NCBI RefSeq assembly: GCF_019457885.1
Contig: NZ_JAHZST010000014.1
Coordinates: 90,884-154,883 of the forward strand
Reading direction: 5' to 3'
Source of the DNA: Shewanella nanhaiensis
GTDB lineage: Bacteria > Pseudomonadota > Gammaproteobacteria > Enterobacterales > Shewanellaceae
DNA length: 64,000 nt
A program made the position numbers and the translations under genes. Positions 43,188 through 53,033 of the stretch are shown one piece after another (the first letter of the stretch is position 1; the number at the start of each line of letters is the position of its first letter). The notes under the pieces were generated by a model. That model was not told the origin of the DNA, ran no database searches, and saw only the letters and a list, made by a program, of their open reading frames with translations.

Positions 43188-43631
43188 TCAGTTTTTTCCT
43201 CGTTTATGTAACTCACGAATAAGGTATGGAGAAATAACTCGTTCTATATTTTTTTGAATACCAGTCATTTTTATCTGTTGGATGATATTAATCAATGACT
43301 CTGTGTTATCAGCAACTTGTTTTCTGGCTTCATCTACTTGCTCTCGAAGTTTTGCATTTGTTTTAATGAGCTCTAGACGACTTTGTGTAGCTCCTGAGCG
43401 AGCGCTTTTCCCGAAGGTGCCGCCGACTTCATGTAGCTGCATTTTCTTATATGTCTCAATAATCTCTTTTCGACTTGTCAATGTACTTATAGAGCCAGAT
43501 ATAATTCCTTTCTTTTTCAATCGGTCAAACAAACTCTTATTGGTAATAGGAGATAGTGAATATCCCTCCCGAACCATCTCACGCAGCTCTTTTTCTATTA
43601 CATCATTTAATGCTTCTCCCGCTAGTCTCAT
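43188..43631 (-). CDS. Coiled-coil protein, probable GmtX of a gamma-mobile-trio
   Basis: A 147-aa basic helical protein with a central coiled coil (RLELIKTNAKLREQVDEARKQVADNTESLINIIQQI) and a preceding helix with ITNKSLFDRLKKKGIISGSISTLTSRKEIIETY, which could be a winged-helix. It overlaps the third recombinase gene by four bases and ends the operon. A small coiled-coil partner after tyrosine recombinases is the GmtX layout of gamma-mobile-trio islands; a role in DNA binding or complex assembly is inference. Confidence 0.65.
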   Translation of the reverse strand: MRLAGEALNDVIEKELREMVREGYSLSPITNKSLFDRLKKKGIISGSISTLTSRKEIIETYKKMQLHEVGGTFGKSARSGATQSRLELIKTNAKLREQVDEARKQVADNTESLINIIQQIKMTGIQKNIERVISPYLIRELHKRGKN

Positions 43632-46039
43632 GATTTAGCCTCTATTTTCATGTGTTCTGATGCAAATATCGTTGCCAGTGTCACAGCTTTTCGGTGCTTA
43701 TTCAAAGCAACTAAGTTAACTTTATGTTTTGTCATTTCAATTTGTGCCGAACATATCTTTATGTGTTCTAAATGCTTCTTTTTAGATAAAAGTTCCGTGT
43801 GAATTTCCTCCGCCTCACTTTGACTTAGCTCACCAGACTCTAAGCACTGCATTACATTTTCAATGTGATTGTTTATGTTAAAAACCTTCTGTATAAGTTT
43901 TTGTCGTTCATCCGCACGCCCAATTATAGTGAAATAGGGGCAGGGAGTACCATCTTGACATTTCAAAGCGTAAGGGCATGCCCACGATTCTAACTTCCTC
44001 ATACAGCTGCCAAAATCTAAAGGGTGTAAATCTGAGTGCCTCTCAATTAACTGCTTCTTAGCTATAGAGGACTTTTCCATCTCATAGGCATTGCCTAAAC
44101 CAGCCATGATATCTAAAGTGCTAGATTCAAACACATCAGCGATGAAAGATGACTTGTCTTCTTTTGTTGTAAATGTGTGGGTGTTTTGCGCTATAGCATT
44201 CTTAAGATCAAGTAATGGGTTAATACTAATGTTGGCAGATTCTTTAATGATATCTAATGGGTTTGAAAGCGGGGATTCAATGCTTGAATTATCAATATAC
44301 ATTTCAAGTTCTTCAAATTGAGTATTCATTGGCACAATCGCACTAGATAACGCTCTTTGCTCAATGGCTAAGTGCTGGTAATTTTCGTTTTGAGAAATAT
44401 CAACACGCCCCATCATAGCAGCTTGAATGTGATCTGAAATACCTGCTATTGCAAGAAATGTGTTTATGGTATGTCGTGGCATATGTGTTGTCAGATGTGA
44501 GTATTGACCACTTTTATCCATCAAACTGTACTTTTGAAACAATGACAACCCATTAGATCTACCTAAAAACATCGCCATATTCGAAATTGATACAGAGCAT
44601 GGTATAGGTTTTACAACCATTGTCTTTGCTAATGCTGTTGAACCATCGGGCACGATGAATAACAGCTCCTCGATATTTAATTTGATTGACTCACCGTTGC
44701 TAGAGTCAACAAAATTATATGTAAAATTAGAATCATTTACGTTTGCCGAGCTTGATGCTCTCAGTTTCAAATATCTCTCAATATCTGTACTTAAATAATA
44801 GAAAGCTTTCCTACGCCCACTTAATTTACAGATCCTTGTTGGAGTAATATTAAATCTGGCAAGAGCATTTTTGGAAAAGTGCCTCTGCATTGACCGCCCA
44901 CGTGCCAGCGCTGTTGTTGAGAGTGATTCAACTATGTAATTTACGACGTCATCTAACAATATCTCATCTTTCAACTTAAGTTCTTGAGGAAGGAGAGAGC
45001 TAAAGCCCTCACTGCGACAACTTGATACATGCTCTCTAAGGGGGCTAGTTAAATTTAATGTGTCTCTGTATATCGTTTCTACCAACTCAATGGCCAGAGG
45101 TTCAACCCAATGAGTACGGGTACCAGCGGATTTTTCACCTATGTAAACAATTCCAAGGTAATAAGCTTTCAAACCTTTTGTTTTAAGAATTTGTTCAATA
45201 GCTTTATCCTCAATCTCCATTTTTTTAAGTGAATCAAACCGTAAACGTTCTAATTCTCGATATCGGAAGCCTGTGATCATCAATAGCATAAGCATATTGA
45301 GCATGATTTTTTCACTATCGGTTTGAACCATACTGCGCACTGCAACTATATTTAAGAACGTTTGGATGGTGATTAGTTTTTCGTTCTCATCGTCATCGAG
45401 ATCATCAATTACATCAGCTTGATGGAAAGCCTTTGTCTTTGCCTTCTTTACTGAATCAGTATTTTTGCTGGATGCACGCTTTATTGTGACATCAAATGTT
45501 AAAGGGTTTAATGTCACACCAATATGACTTAAGTCGCGTGCAACTGTTCTCATCGCTGTGTGGCTGTCTGACGAATTAGCTATCTTTCGTATTGATGATG
45601 AAAATGTCGTCATCATTTGATTAACTATTTCATTATCTATATTCATTATTTTTGGAGAAAGGTGTCCATTGATAACCATTCGCAAGTAGATACGTTTAAG
45701 TATCAACACATCTCTATTTAATGCACTCATTGAAATTTTACTGTTCTTAAGGTGTATTTTGAACACTACATAAGCTTTCATGAATTCTTGAAATTCTTGA
45801 TTGATCTTTATTGCTTTTGGTAAAGGTGCTTCACCCTTAAAGTAAATACCTTTTCTGACCATTGGAGTAGTAAAACATAGTGAGGAAATCGAAGAAGCAG
45901 AAAAGACTCCCTCATTTCTGACATTTGAGATCCAACTGTCACTTTCCCAATTAAATTTTACTTTAGGGGAAATGTTTAATTCAAAAAATGCTTTTTGTTT
46001 TGAAATAAAGTCATTTAGGTTGTCTTTCGCTCTCTTCAT
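43628..46039 (-). CDS. Large tyrosine recombinase, probable GmtZ
   Basis: A protein of about 803 aa. Tyrosine recombinase motifs lie in its middle: ITGFRYRELERLRF (Arg I), THMPRHTINTFLAIAGIS (HxxRH), MMGRVDISQNENYQHL (nucleophile Tyr). About 230 residues follow, with a cysteine cluster (LDFGSCMRKLESWACPYAL, KCQDGTPCPYF) that resembles a zinc site, then a long coiled coil. The start is an ATG at 46039 or a GTG at 46045, right after a G9 tract that may act as ribosome binding site. It overlaps its neighbours on both sides. Confidence 0.85.
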   Translation of the reverse strand: MKRAKDNLNDFISKQKAFFELNISPKVKFNWESDSWISNVRNEGVFSASSISSLCFTTPMVRKGIYFKGEAPLPKAIKINQEFQEFMKAYVVFKIHLKNSKISMSALNRDVLILKRIYLRMVINGHLSPKIMNIDNEIVNQMMTTFSSSIRKIANSSDSHTAMRTVARDLSHIGVTLNPLTFDVTIKRASSKNTDSVKKAKTKAFHQADVIDDLDDDENEKLITIQTFLNIVAVRSMVQTDSEKIMLNMLMLLMITGFRYRELERLRFDSLKKMEIEDKAIEQILKTKGLKAYYLGIVYIGEKSAGTRTHWVEPLAIELVETIYRDTLNLTSPLREHVSSCRSEGFSSLLPQELKLKDEILLDDVVNYIVESLSTTALARGRSMQRHFSKNALARFNITPTRICKLSGRRKAFYYLSTDIERYLKLRASSSANVNDSNFTYNFVDSSNGESIKLNIEELLFIVPDGSTALAKTMVVKPIPCSVSISNMAMFLGRSNGLSLFQKYSLMDKSGQYSHLTTHMPRHTINTFLAIAGISDHIQAAMMGRVDISQNENYQHLAIEQRALSSAIVPMNTQFEELEMYIDNSSIESPLSNPLDIIKESANISINPLLDLKNAIAQNTHTFTTKEDKSSFIADVFESSTLDIMAGLGNAYEMEKSSIAKKQLIERHSDLHPLDFGSCMRKLESWACPYALKCQDGTPCPYFTIIGRADERQKLIQKVFNINNHIENVMQCLESGELSQSEAEEIHTELLSKKKHLEHIKICSAQIEMTKHKVNLVALNKHRKAVTLATIFASEHMKIEAKS

Positions 46040-47582
46040 CGACACCCCCCCCCTTTAGACGATTGATAACCATTTGAACTTCTAATTTTATATTTGCTAA
46101 AGTCGCTATGGCAGGGTTTCGAGAATTGCCAGATTTTTCGCTAATATCTATGATTTCTATAAGCTCTTTGTCTACGCATCTAAGAACAGCTCTATGCTTT
46201 CGGAGCTCACTGAAAGGACGAAAGTAAAAACATCCATAGCAACTTCTAACTTTTGCTAAATGACATTCTTCATTGACTCTATCGCAGCCACCTACTCGTA
46301 TATGTAGTTCACCACCAAGGGTTCCAGAGACTGTCTTACCAGTCCATTGAGATTGCTCAACTGTGTAACCTGTTATTAGGAGGTTGACCATATTTTGCCA
46401 TACTGGGTTATTACCTAGTGCTTTACTTTTAATCATTGCTAGCTCAGGAGTAGCCATAATGTAATGCGCAGCCGCAATAGTAGAGGAGTGCCCCATTATG
46501 TAGGCTATTTCATCAGCACTCGCTCCGGACATTGCAAGTGAATGGCCAACATTATGTCTAAAATCTACAACTGTGAGTCTAGGCAGAATGTGTTCTCTCT
46601 TGGCAACAGCACTTTGAGTCTCATTAGATTGAATCGATAACAGACTTCTCTGCAAAGCATTATTAATTTGTGAACTGAGATTAGTATTAAACTGTATAAA
46701 TCGATCGTTTGGCTCTAGACTATTGCGCTTGATATATTCGTTAATTATCAAGCCTAACTCCATTGGAAGTGCTATTTTGATTTTTTCTGAAGTGATTTTC
46801 GTTTGTTTAGCGTAAGGTACTTCTAGGCTATAACGAATTAATTCAGAAGTGTCATTTTTGGTGTCAATACTGAAGCTGTTAACTGCTAGTTTAGCAAGCT
46901 GAATTTGCCTCATGCCTGTAAAGTAGCAAAGTCCTAATATCACAATATCATGCAATTCAGAGGTAGAAATGGCATCTACGTTTTTACTTTTTTCGACGAT
47001 GGAATGTGAAATTTGGCTTTTTAATGCTGAAGGGAATGAGTTTTCTATATCCTGATATTTTAAAAATGGGTTGAAGTGGTTAGGTATAGGAATAAAAGCT
47101 AAATCCTCTAAATTATCCAAACTAAAACCTGGGAACTCCAATTGGCATAACAAACGTGTTAGAGACTTTAAGTCGAAAAAATATCTATCGTTGTCATTAC
47201 TAGAGTGTAATTCTAGTTTTTTCTGATATTCGATAAATGTCAATTTAACTGATAATAGACACTCTTTAATGGTTGTGAATTCTGTGGATCGCAAGACTCG
47301 CCCAGTAGAAATTAAGTTCGTACAACAGTATTTTATTAGCTTTAGTAGGTGAGGGGAGCTTACATCTGAAAAATTGAAAGAGACTCTTTCGCCTCCAATG
47401 TAGAACACCCACATTGGCTGAGTAGTGGAAACCTCAGTAGTATCAAAATCAGAGTCTGTCTGAACTTGAATTTTTTGTGGCAACCATAATTTTGAAATAT
47501 AACACTCTTGTTCAAGTGTTAATTCCTGTTCTAGTATACTTTGTACTGAGTAAGTTACTCGCATTTTCGACTTCTTAATCAC
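46011..47582 (-). CDS. Tyrosine recombinase with Cys-rich tail, probable GmtY
   Basis: A 523-aa protein. Motifs: CYFTGMRQIQLAKLAV (Arg I), TVVDFRHNVGHSLAMSGAS (HxxRH-like, here DFRHNVGH), YIMGHSSTIAAAHYIM (His and Tyr). The C-terminus has VGGCDRVNEECHLAKVRSCYGCFYF, a four-cysteine cluster likely to bind zinc, as in the third recombinase. It overlaps the first recombinase gene by eight bases and the third by about 30. A G9 tract lies ten codons before its stop. Confidence 0.85.
   Translation of the reverse strand: MIKKSKMRVTYSVQSILEQELTLEQECYISKLWLPQKIQVQTDSDFDTTEVSTTQPMWVFYIGGERVSFNFSDVSSPHLLKLIKYCCTNLISTGRVLRSTEFTTIKECLLSVKLTFIEYQKKLELHSSNDNDRYFFDLKSLTRLLCQLEFPGFSLDNLEDLAFIPIPNHFNPFLKYQDIENSFPSALKSQISHSIVEKSKNVDAISTSELHDIVILGLCYFTGMRQIQLAKLAVNSFSIDTKNDTSELIRYSLEVPYAKQTKITSEKIKIALPMELGLIINEYIKRNSLEPNDRFIQFNTNLSSQINNALQRSLLSIQSNETQSAVAKREHILPRLTVVDFRHNVGHSLAMSGASADEIAYIMGHSSTIAAAHYIMATPELAMIKSKALGNNPVWQNMVNLLITGYTVEQSQWTGKTVSGTLGGELHIRVGGCDRVNEECHLAKVRSCYGCFYFRPFSELRKHRAVLRCVDKELIEIIDISEKSGNSRNPAIATLANIKLEVQMVINRLKGGGVDEESERQPK
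46045..46053 (-). repeat. G9 homopolymer tract at the recombinase gene junction
   Basis: Nine consecutive G on the coding strand, in the last codons of the 523-aa recombinase and just before the start of the 805-aa one. A one-base loss would join the two frames. Confidence 0.75.
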
Positions 47583-48924
47583 TTTCTGATGTTAGGAAAG
47601 ATGCATCCCAAGTATATTTAGTGAACATTGAGAGATTAATTTTATTTGCATTTTCAGCGATAAACCGTCTTGCATAATGGCTTGGCATATCAGAATTATC
47701 GGCCCAACCACCTAGTACTCTTAGTTTATCCTTTGCAGATTCCATAATACCTTTGACATTAACAGCATTAGCTCTAATGAAAGCTTTTTTTTCTTGATCA
47801 TATAATGCAGCCAAGGTGTTATATGCCCATGTATGACGAAGCATATGAGGGTGTATGTTTTCAAGATAATCTACGTTAGTTGGAGCAAAGTGCTCTGGGA
47901 AACGTTTTTTAGCAGCTTCACTGGCATTTATGACCACCTTGTATGCTGCTTTATATGAAAGTGGCTCAAAATTACCAATTGATGATGTAAATACAAAGCC
48001 ATGATCGCATCTAAAATTCACATCTTTAATAAATGACTGAACTAGCGTGTAGTCTTGATAGCTGATTTCGAGTTCTCTGACACTATTATTTGATTTTATA
48101 CGAGGTTTGTTTCTGCGGGAGTCAATACCATCTTCAAGTGTATCTATTAGCATGACGAATTTAGTAGCTTTCAAGTTTGTCTTGAATGATGTCCCTCTTA
48201 AAAGTAAAGCCTCGCCAATTCTAAGCCCATAGCTAACTAAAAATTTTACTAAGATAAAATCACGATACTGCCTATAAAAAGAGGGCTTTAGTAATCCGTT
48301 GTACTTTTCAGGTTCGGCATTCGTCGAGAACAATGAGACGAAGTCTTTAAGTTGTTGAGTCGTTAGACTTCTGTATAAAGTTTTCTTTTTTTTCACCACT
48401 GAACTAGAGTATTTTGAATATTTTTTTGACTCTATGGATAGTTTGGCCATAAGAGCTCTTTGGCAAGCGTAAATCTCATTAAAGCTTTCATCTAAATAGT
48501 GTGTGTTTATATAAGTTTCAATCAACCAACAAATAAAACGGCAAATAGTTTGGTAGCGAGAGACAGCGGTTACAATCTCTTGAATGGTTACTTTCGAATT
48601 CACAATGGGAAAAAGAGAAAGGTTCTCAACATAAGTCCTTTTATGACAAAGGTATATCCAAAAGCCTTCAAGCTCCGAAATCATCTTAGCGATCTCGGTT
48701 CCTGAAAATTCTGATTGGTACATTGAGTAATCAAGTGTATAGCCAAATTTAGCATACCAATACTCATGAAAATATTGAACGTTAACAAGTGTGTGTTTTT
48801 GGTAGTTGATAGATTTACCGAATAGGGAATCAATGCAGAACTTTAAGGATAAAAAAGTAGGTTGCATTATCGATGCATCGAACAAACAAGCTCTTTCATC
48901 GTCAATATTAATTACCTTATACAT
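47575..48924 (-). CDS. Tyrosine recombinase / site-specific integrase (first gene of the operon)
   Basis: A 449-aa protein: SYGLRIGEALLLRG (Arg I, about residue 235), NIHPHMLRHTWAYNTL (HxLRHT), VLGGWADNSDMPSHYARRF (nucleophile Tyr). The N-terminal 200 residues are a core-binding-like domain with aromatic-rich helices. It heads an operon of three overlapping recombinases and a coiled-coil gene and would cut and join island ends with them. It has no zinc cluster. Confidence 0.88.
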   Translation of the reverse strand: MYKVINIDDERACLFDASIMQPTFLSLKFCIDSLFGKSINYQKHTLVNVQYFHEYWYAKFGYTLDYSMYQSEFSGTEIAKMISELEGFWIYLCHKRTYVENLSLFPIVNSKVTIQEIVTAVSRYQTICRFICWLIETYINTHYLDESFNEIYACQRALMAKLSIESKKYSKYSSSVVKKKKTLYRSLTTQQLKDFVSLFSTNAEPEKYNGLLKPSFYRQYRDFILVKFLVSYGLRIGEALLLRGTSFKTNLKATKFVMLIDTLEDGIDSRRNKPRIKSNNSVRELEISYQDYTLVQSFIKDVNFRCDHGFVFTSSIGNFEPLSYKAAYKVVINASEAAKKRFPEHFAPTNVDYLENIHPHMLRHTWAYNTLAALYDQEKKAFIRANAVNVKGIMESAKDKLRVLGGWADNSDMPSHYARRFIAENANKINLSMFTKYTWDASFLTSESD

Positions 48925-49205
48925 GCATCAAGTAACTCATAGTTATCGACAATATATGTAGTAACTTAATTCAAGACATTATAGTAGTCAACGATACAGT
49001 ACGAAAAATATACATTTTCATTTTTAACGTATAACTTATAATGATTTATCTGATAGAGCCTTAATGAAGAAGAATGATTGATGTACTTAATACATAGTGT
49101 TTTATATTTAACATAATATACATTGTACGCATAGGTGTGTGTATCTATATATGGTGAGAGTATGCTGTGTTGTCTATCTCAATTGATTGATTTCAAAGCT
49201 ATCAC

Positions 49206-49253
49206 TTAGGTTCTTATATAGTTACTTATTTAGGTTTTTATATAAGTACTTAT
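49206..49253. repeat. Two contiguous 24-bp direct repeats
   Basis: Copies at 49206-49229 and 49230-49253 match at 21 of 24 positions; both begin TTAGGTT and end TACTTAT. Iteron-like arrangement about 280 bases upstream of the recombinase operon. Confidence 0.6.
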
Positions 49254-49954
49254 ACACATAGGTACACTATTTCTCAAAGCACTGTAATCAAACTCTTACT
49301 CAGCTTTCATAGCTGCAAACAGATTCTGTTTATCTTTACTCATTAGAATGAAAGCTTTCTGGAAAATGCTAGCCACGCAATGCCAATAACAGCAGATTGT
49401 TTTTGGCAAACCTTGCCGGAATAACCAGGCTCACTAGTTAAACAACCTTAGGTTAGCCATAACTAAAAACGGGTTTTCGACGTTAAAGTAAACATTGAGC
49501 GATACGTTCAGCAATTGCGACTAATCACTCAGAAACATGTGATTATTATCGTGCGCTACGTGAAATCTGAGCGCCAGTACCCCAAGAAGTTTTAAAGCAT
49601 GCACGTAGCAACGCGTTGAATTAAGGTGGATTATTGAAGTATCTATGTTTTTCCTCTAAACCCTAGCTGATTATAGTTAGCCAGTTTATGCCTGGAACAT
49701 TACTACTGATATACACTTTTAGTCAAAGTATTGGTGGATTGACTGCTAGAACGTCTAGATCTACTTAAAGGTTTGCTCCATGTTCCAGCTTCTTGTCAAT
49801 GTCGATAACCGCGATATTACCAAAACTAACGGGTATTGGTTTATGGACAAGTAAGCTTTCAATTGAGCATAATTTAGGTTTGCAAAGCACTAAAGCTGAT
49901 TAACAAGCTCACTAAGATATGTAATTATCGCTATTTCAGATAAGTAAAATTAGT

Positions 49955-49966
49955 GCGTTATAACGC
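49955..49966. repeat. 12-bp palindrome GCGTTATAACGC
   Basis: A perfect palindrome in non-coding DNA. It resembles an attC core half-site joined to its complement. Confidence 0.4.
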
Positions 49967-50110
49967 TTTCGAATCACTCTAGCCCTACATAAATAACCCT
50001 GCATGATAGCCCTCATAAGGAGTTAAAAAGAGAGTGATAAAATCTTACCCCAATTGCCGATAATGATACTTATCGGCATTAACCTACTGATGAATTTGTA
50101 GATAAGGCAA

Positions 50111-51051
50111 CTATACATTTCTGAATGGGCATTCAGAAAAACTAATCTTAGGTTCTATACCATATAGTTGGCATAGAAACTCTAGCCCTAATTTTGCATT
50201 ATCTCGATCTAGCACTGGTACTATAATGATCTCTTTGATAAAGCCCCGCTCAAAAAAAGACTCTATGTAAGGTACAAAAATTCCATTTCCATTAATTCTA
50301 TATTTTATATCTTTGTCTTTATATTCTATGTCAGAAGCATGAGCATCATCACTAAAAAAGCTCATTGGTTTTGAGCCATTAATCACAACAGCCTCAGGAA
50401 AGATCGTCACTAACCTTTTTTCCTGTTCGTCATTAAATTTATTATGCTTTATAGATGCAAAGGCTAAAATAGCATCAACAAACATTTGATACATATGCTG
50501 ACCTATATGAACCTCAGCTTCTCCTTCAAACAAAAAATAATTGGATTTAATTTCCTTCAATGAATCCACTAGCTTTACTACTAAATAAGTTAGTGTGATA
50601 CTTTTCAAACTCTCCTGCTCTTCCTTATAGCTTGAGTACTCTACGTGTTCTAATGTGGTTATAGAGTTACGGAACCTTTTATGCTGTTCATTTCGGATTC
50701 ATCACAAACTATGCAGTATTGGCCACCATAGGTTAACCAATGAGTAAGACTATCTCTTTCCGAAGTAAATGATGATACAAATACTCCTACCTTATCAAAG
50801 TTTTCTCTTAAAGATTGAATAAATTCATCAAACCTTTTTTTATAAAAATCAGTTTCTTCTGTATTTTTCGCATATTGTCTTATTTCTGAGTCGAAAATTA
50901 TTTCGACTTCATTGATATTGTCAAAAAAAGCTTCAAACCCTTGACTCATCTCAGTGTAATCATTCAAAAACTTATGGTACGTAGACCATATATTTTGGTT
51001 TTTGATTATTCCTTCTAAACCATAGGCAGTTGTATAATGATAAATTGTCAT
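50111..51051 (-). pseudogene. DUF2971 gene broken by a frameshift near 50683
   Basis: Two minus-strand frames form one DUF2971 protein. The first (51051-50659) gives MTIYHYTTAYGLEGIIKNQN, STYHKFLNDYTEM, VSSFTSERDSLTHWLTYGGQYCIV and ends early. The second (50608-50111) gives the C-terminal half. Reading on in the second frame across the gap yields FRNSITTLEHVEYSSYKEEQ without a stop, and this fits the family's V-Y block. The break is a single base near AAAAGG at 50683. Sequence upstream and downstream is otherwise intact, so the lesion looks recent. The total would be about 313 aa. Confidence 0.8.
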
Positions 51052-51551
51052 CGTTATGAGAGTGCAGTTAATAGTTTGAGTCTATGATACACAAAAAATC
51101 AATGAAACAGTGCCTTATAGCACATACATACCTTTGTCTTACTTCATATCTTAGCTTTTACCGTTCAATCGGTACTCGACAATAACTAAGCGACTATCAT
51201 TATCTGCAACAACTATATTTAGGTCGGCAATGCTCGTTTATGCGCTTTAATCTCCCTATGCGAAATAGCATGGTGTTACCGATTGCTGTTTTATCAGACT
51301 CTGCTGGGCGCTGTGTAAGTGCAAAAATGAGAGATAGGCCACGTGCCCTACCTTTCCTTATGAGCTGCCCCCACCAATAAGGCGCTTTACTCGGACTTAT
51401 AACATCGGCCGTTTCTTCGGCTTTTTCTTTTGGCTACTAGGGCCGCATTACACCAAGGGAATCCGCAGCGCGACCAAAATTCAAACGCCTCCTTACCATT
51501 GGAAACAAAACACTTTTAACGCGCCATGGGGATAACACTTAAACGCTACTG
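51052..51551. other. Intergenic between DUF2971 remnant and integrase
   Basis: About 500 bases. Near 51409-51430 GCCG-TTTCTT-CGGC is followed by a T-rich stretch on the plus strand, a terminator-like element with no plus-strand gene in front. Nothing else seen. Confidence 0.4.
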
Positions 51552-52874
51552 TTATTCGATACCCTGCAAGTGATCTAATGGTTTGTTCTGAGCACTGTGA
51601 TGTCGCTCAATTTGTGAGGTGTGCAGGTATTGTGATGTGGTATCGATACTTTCATGACCTGCGTCTGCTTGTACGTGTGACAGCGGCCGACCATTAATAT
51701 TGATGTCGTGGGTGATCCCTGTGTGCCTAATATTATGTGCCGTTAACTTTCTCATCTGATGGGCATCTTCGAATAATCCATCATTTTCGATACTTTTAGC
51801 TGCATTTTCGATGATATTATCTATCTCTTCACGAATTTGGCGTATTCCTAGATTCGCGTTAAGTGTGCCAACTTCCCTGCCCCTACCGGCTGCACGATGG
51901 CGAATAAACAGCGGATGATTCTCGCCAATAACCGGGAAATCTGGAAGCTTAAGAAATCGTCTGTACTCAACTAGTCCTGCTAATAATCCCTTTGATATTG
52001 CGACTGTGCGCTGCTTGCCCCCTTTACTCTGCGGAATATAGAAGCTCCAGATCCCCGTTTGACTGTTTTGTCTGAACTGCTCCATCACAGGTGTGTAACC
52101 CGCCCTTGCACTAACTTCTGAAATTCTCAGGTAGCAGAAGTAGATGAGCTTAATAAGAAACAAGCTGCGTTGATGAAGCTCAGGTTGCTCTTTTGCGAGT
52201 TTTTCGACGGTTGAGATCACATATGACCATTGCAGTTCAGTAAACGAGAGCATACTGCCCTCTTCATCTTTTATCTGGTATTTCTTCTTTGATGAGAAGC
52301 GGCTGTGGTTCATCCAAGCTTGTGCTGGATTACGTTCACAGAAGTCCTCACTCATTAAATAGCTATAAAAGGAGGACAGAATCGCGACTTTGGTTTTCAA
52401 AGCGTTTTCACTGAGCGTATAAACCTGCTCTTTTCCAAGCTTCTTTTTACCAACAAAGGGCCGCCAAGCAGGATTTGGCATCCTATCTCCACTGGCTTTA
52501 TCAAGCTTAAACTGGGCGACATTAAAGTAGCCTATTAACGCTTTAGGCGGGTGCTCACAATAATCAAGATAGCGGGATATCTCTCTCCTAGTGAGCTTTG
52601 ATGGTGAAAGTTTGGCGACATCGAAGCACCAATGAAAGAAGGTCGTTAATTCACTTCGATAGGCTTTATAGCTATTTTCGTTACTCTTCTGCTCATAAAG
52701 AAGTTCAGTTGCATGCTCATAGAGCAGCCCCGCATCATCGACTTGATTGATACTGATTTGAGTAATGTATTGGTTGATATAGCTATTCCCCTCGTGAATA
52801 TGGATTGAAGATTCAAATAGGGGTAACACTGGGGGCATATACATAGGCGCTCTATTTATAAAGGTAGGAAACAC
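51552..52874 (-). CDS. Site-specific tyrosine integrase at island right edge
   Basis: A 440-aa tyrosine recombinase: N-terminal SAM-like core-binding domain (NSYKAYRSELTTFFHWCF, RREISRYLDYCEH), FCYLRISEVSARAGY (Arg I), LTAHNIRHTGITHDININGRPLSHVQADAGHESIDTTSQYLHT (HxxRH, GH, Tyr). It is not closely similar to the trio recombinases. It lies alone at the accessory/core border, so it could be the integrase of an older element or part of the island. Core genes resume about 0.16 kb downstream of its start side. Confidence 0.92.
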   Translation of the reverse strand: MFPTFINRAPMYMPPVLPLFESSIHIHEGNSYINQYITQISINQVDDAGLLYEHATELLYEQKSNENSYKAYRSELTTFFHWCFDVAKLSPSKLTRREISRYLDYCEHPPKALIGYFNVAQFKLDKASGDRMPNPAWRPFVGKKKLGKEQVYTLSENALKTKVAILSSFYSYLMSEDFCERNPAQAWMNHSRFSSKKKYQIKDEEGSMLSFTELQWSYVISTVEKLAKEQPELHQRSLFLIKLIYFCYLRISEVSARAGYTPVMEQFRQNSQTGIWSFYIPQSKGGKQRTVAISKGLLAGLVEYRRFLKLPDFPVIGENHPLFIRHRAAGRGREVGTLNANLGIRQIREEIDNIIENAAKSIENDGLFEDAHQMRKLTAHNIRHTGITHDININGRPLSHVQADAGHESIDTTSQYLHTSQIERHHSAQNKPLDHLQGIE

Positions 52875-53033
52875 ATTTTTGATGTTTCACATCTCTTTGA
52901 GAAATTAACCTATTGATCTTAACGTGTAAATCGTCATAAGTCATGAAGTTGTGCCGATTTGATTGTTGCTGACGCCTATGGTGAATTTACCGCCTTATTC
53001 ATTAAGGTGCTTTGGGTTATCGAGCCGTGAAAA

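Larger units (their letters stand above)
48925..50110. other. Upstream region of the recombinase operon
   Basis: About 1.2 kb, AT-rich near the operon, without a convincing ORF. It holds two tandem 24-bp repeats (49206-49253) and a 12-bp palindrome at 49955-49966. It should contain the operon promoter and may contain recombinase binding sites or the island attachment end. Confidence 0.45.

Noticed and set aside
43188..48924. Recombinase-in-trio (RIT) element
   Set aside because: RIT recombinases are smaller (about 300-420 aa) and lack the Cys clusters and the small coiled-coil partner seen here.
30425..53033. tRNA-type attachment site or long direct repeats bounding the island
   Set aside because: I could find neither a tRNA gene nor a convincing repeated sequence at both edges by eye.
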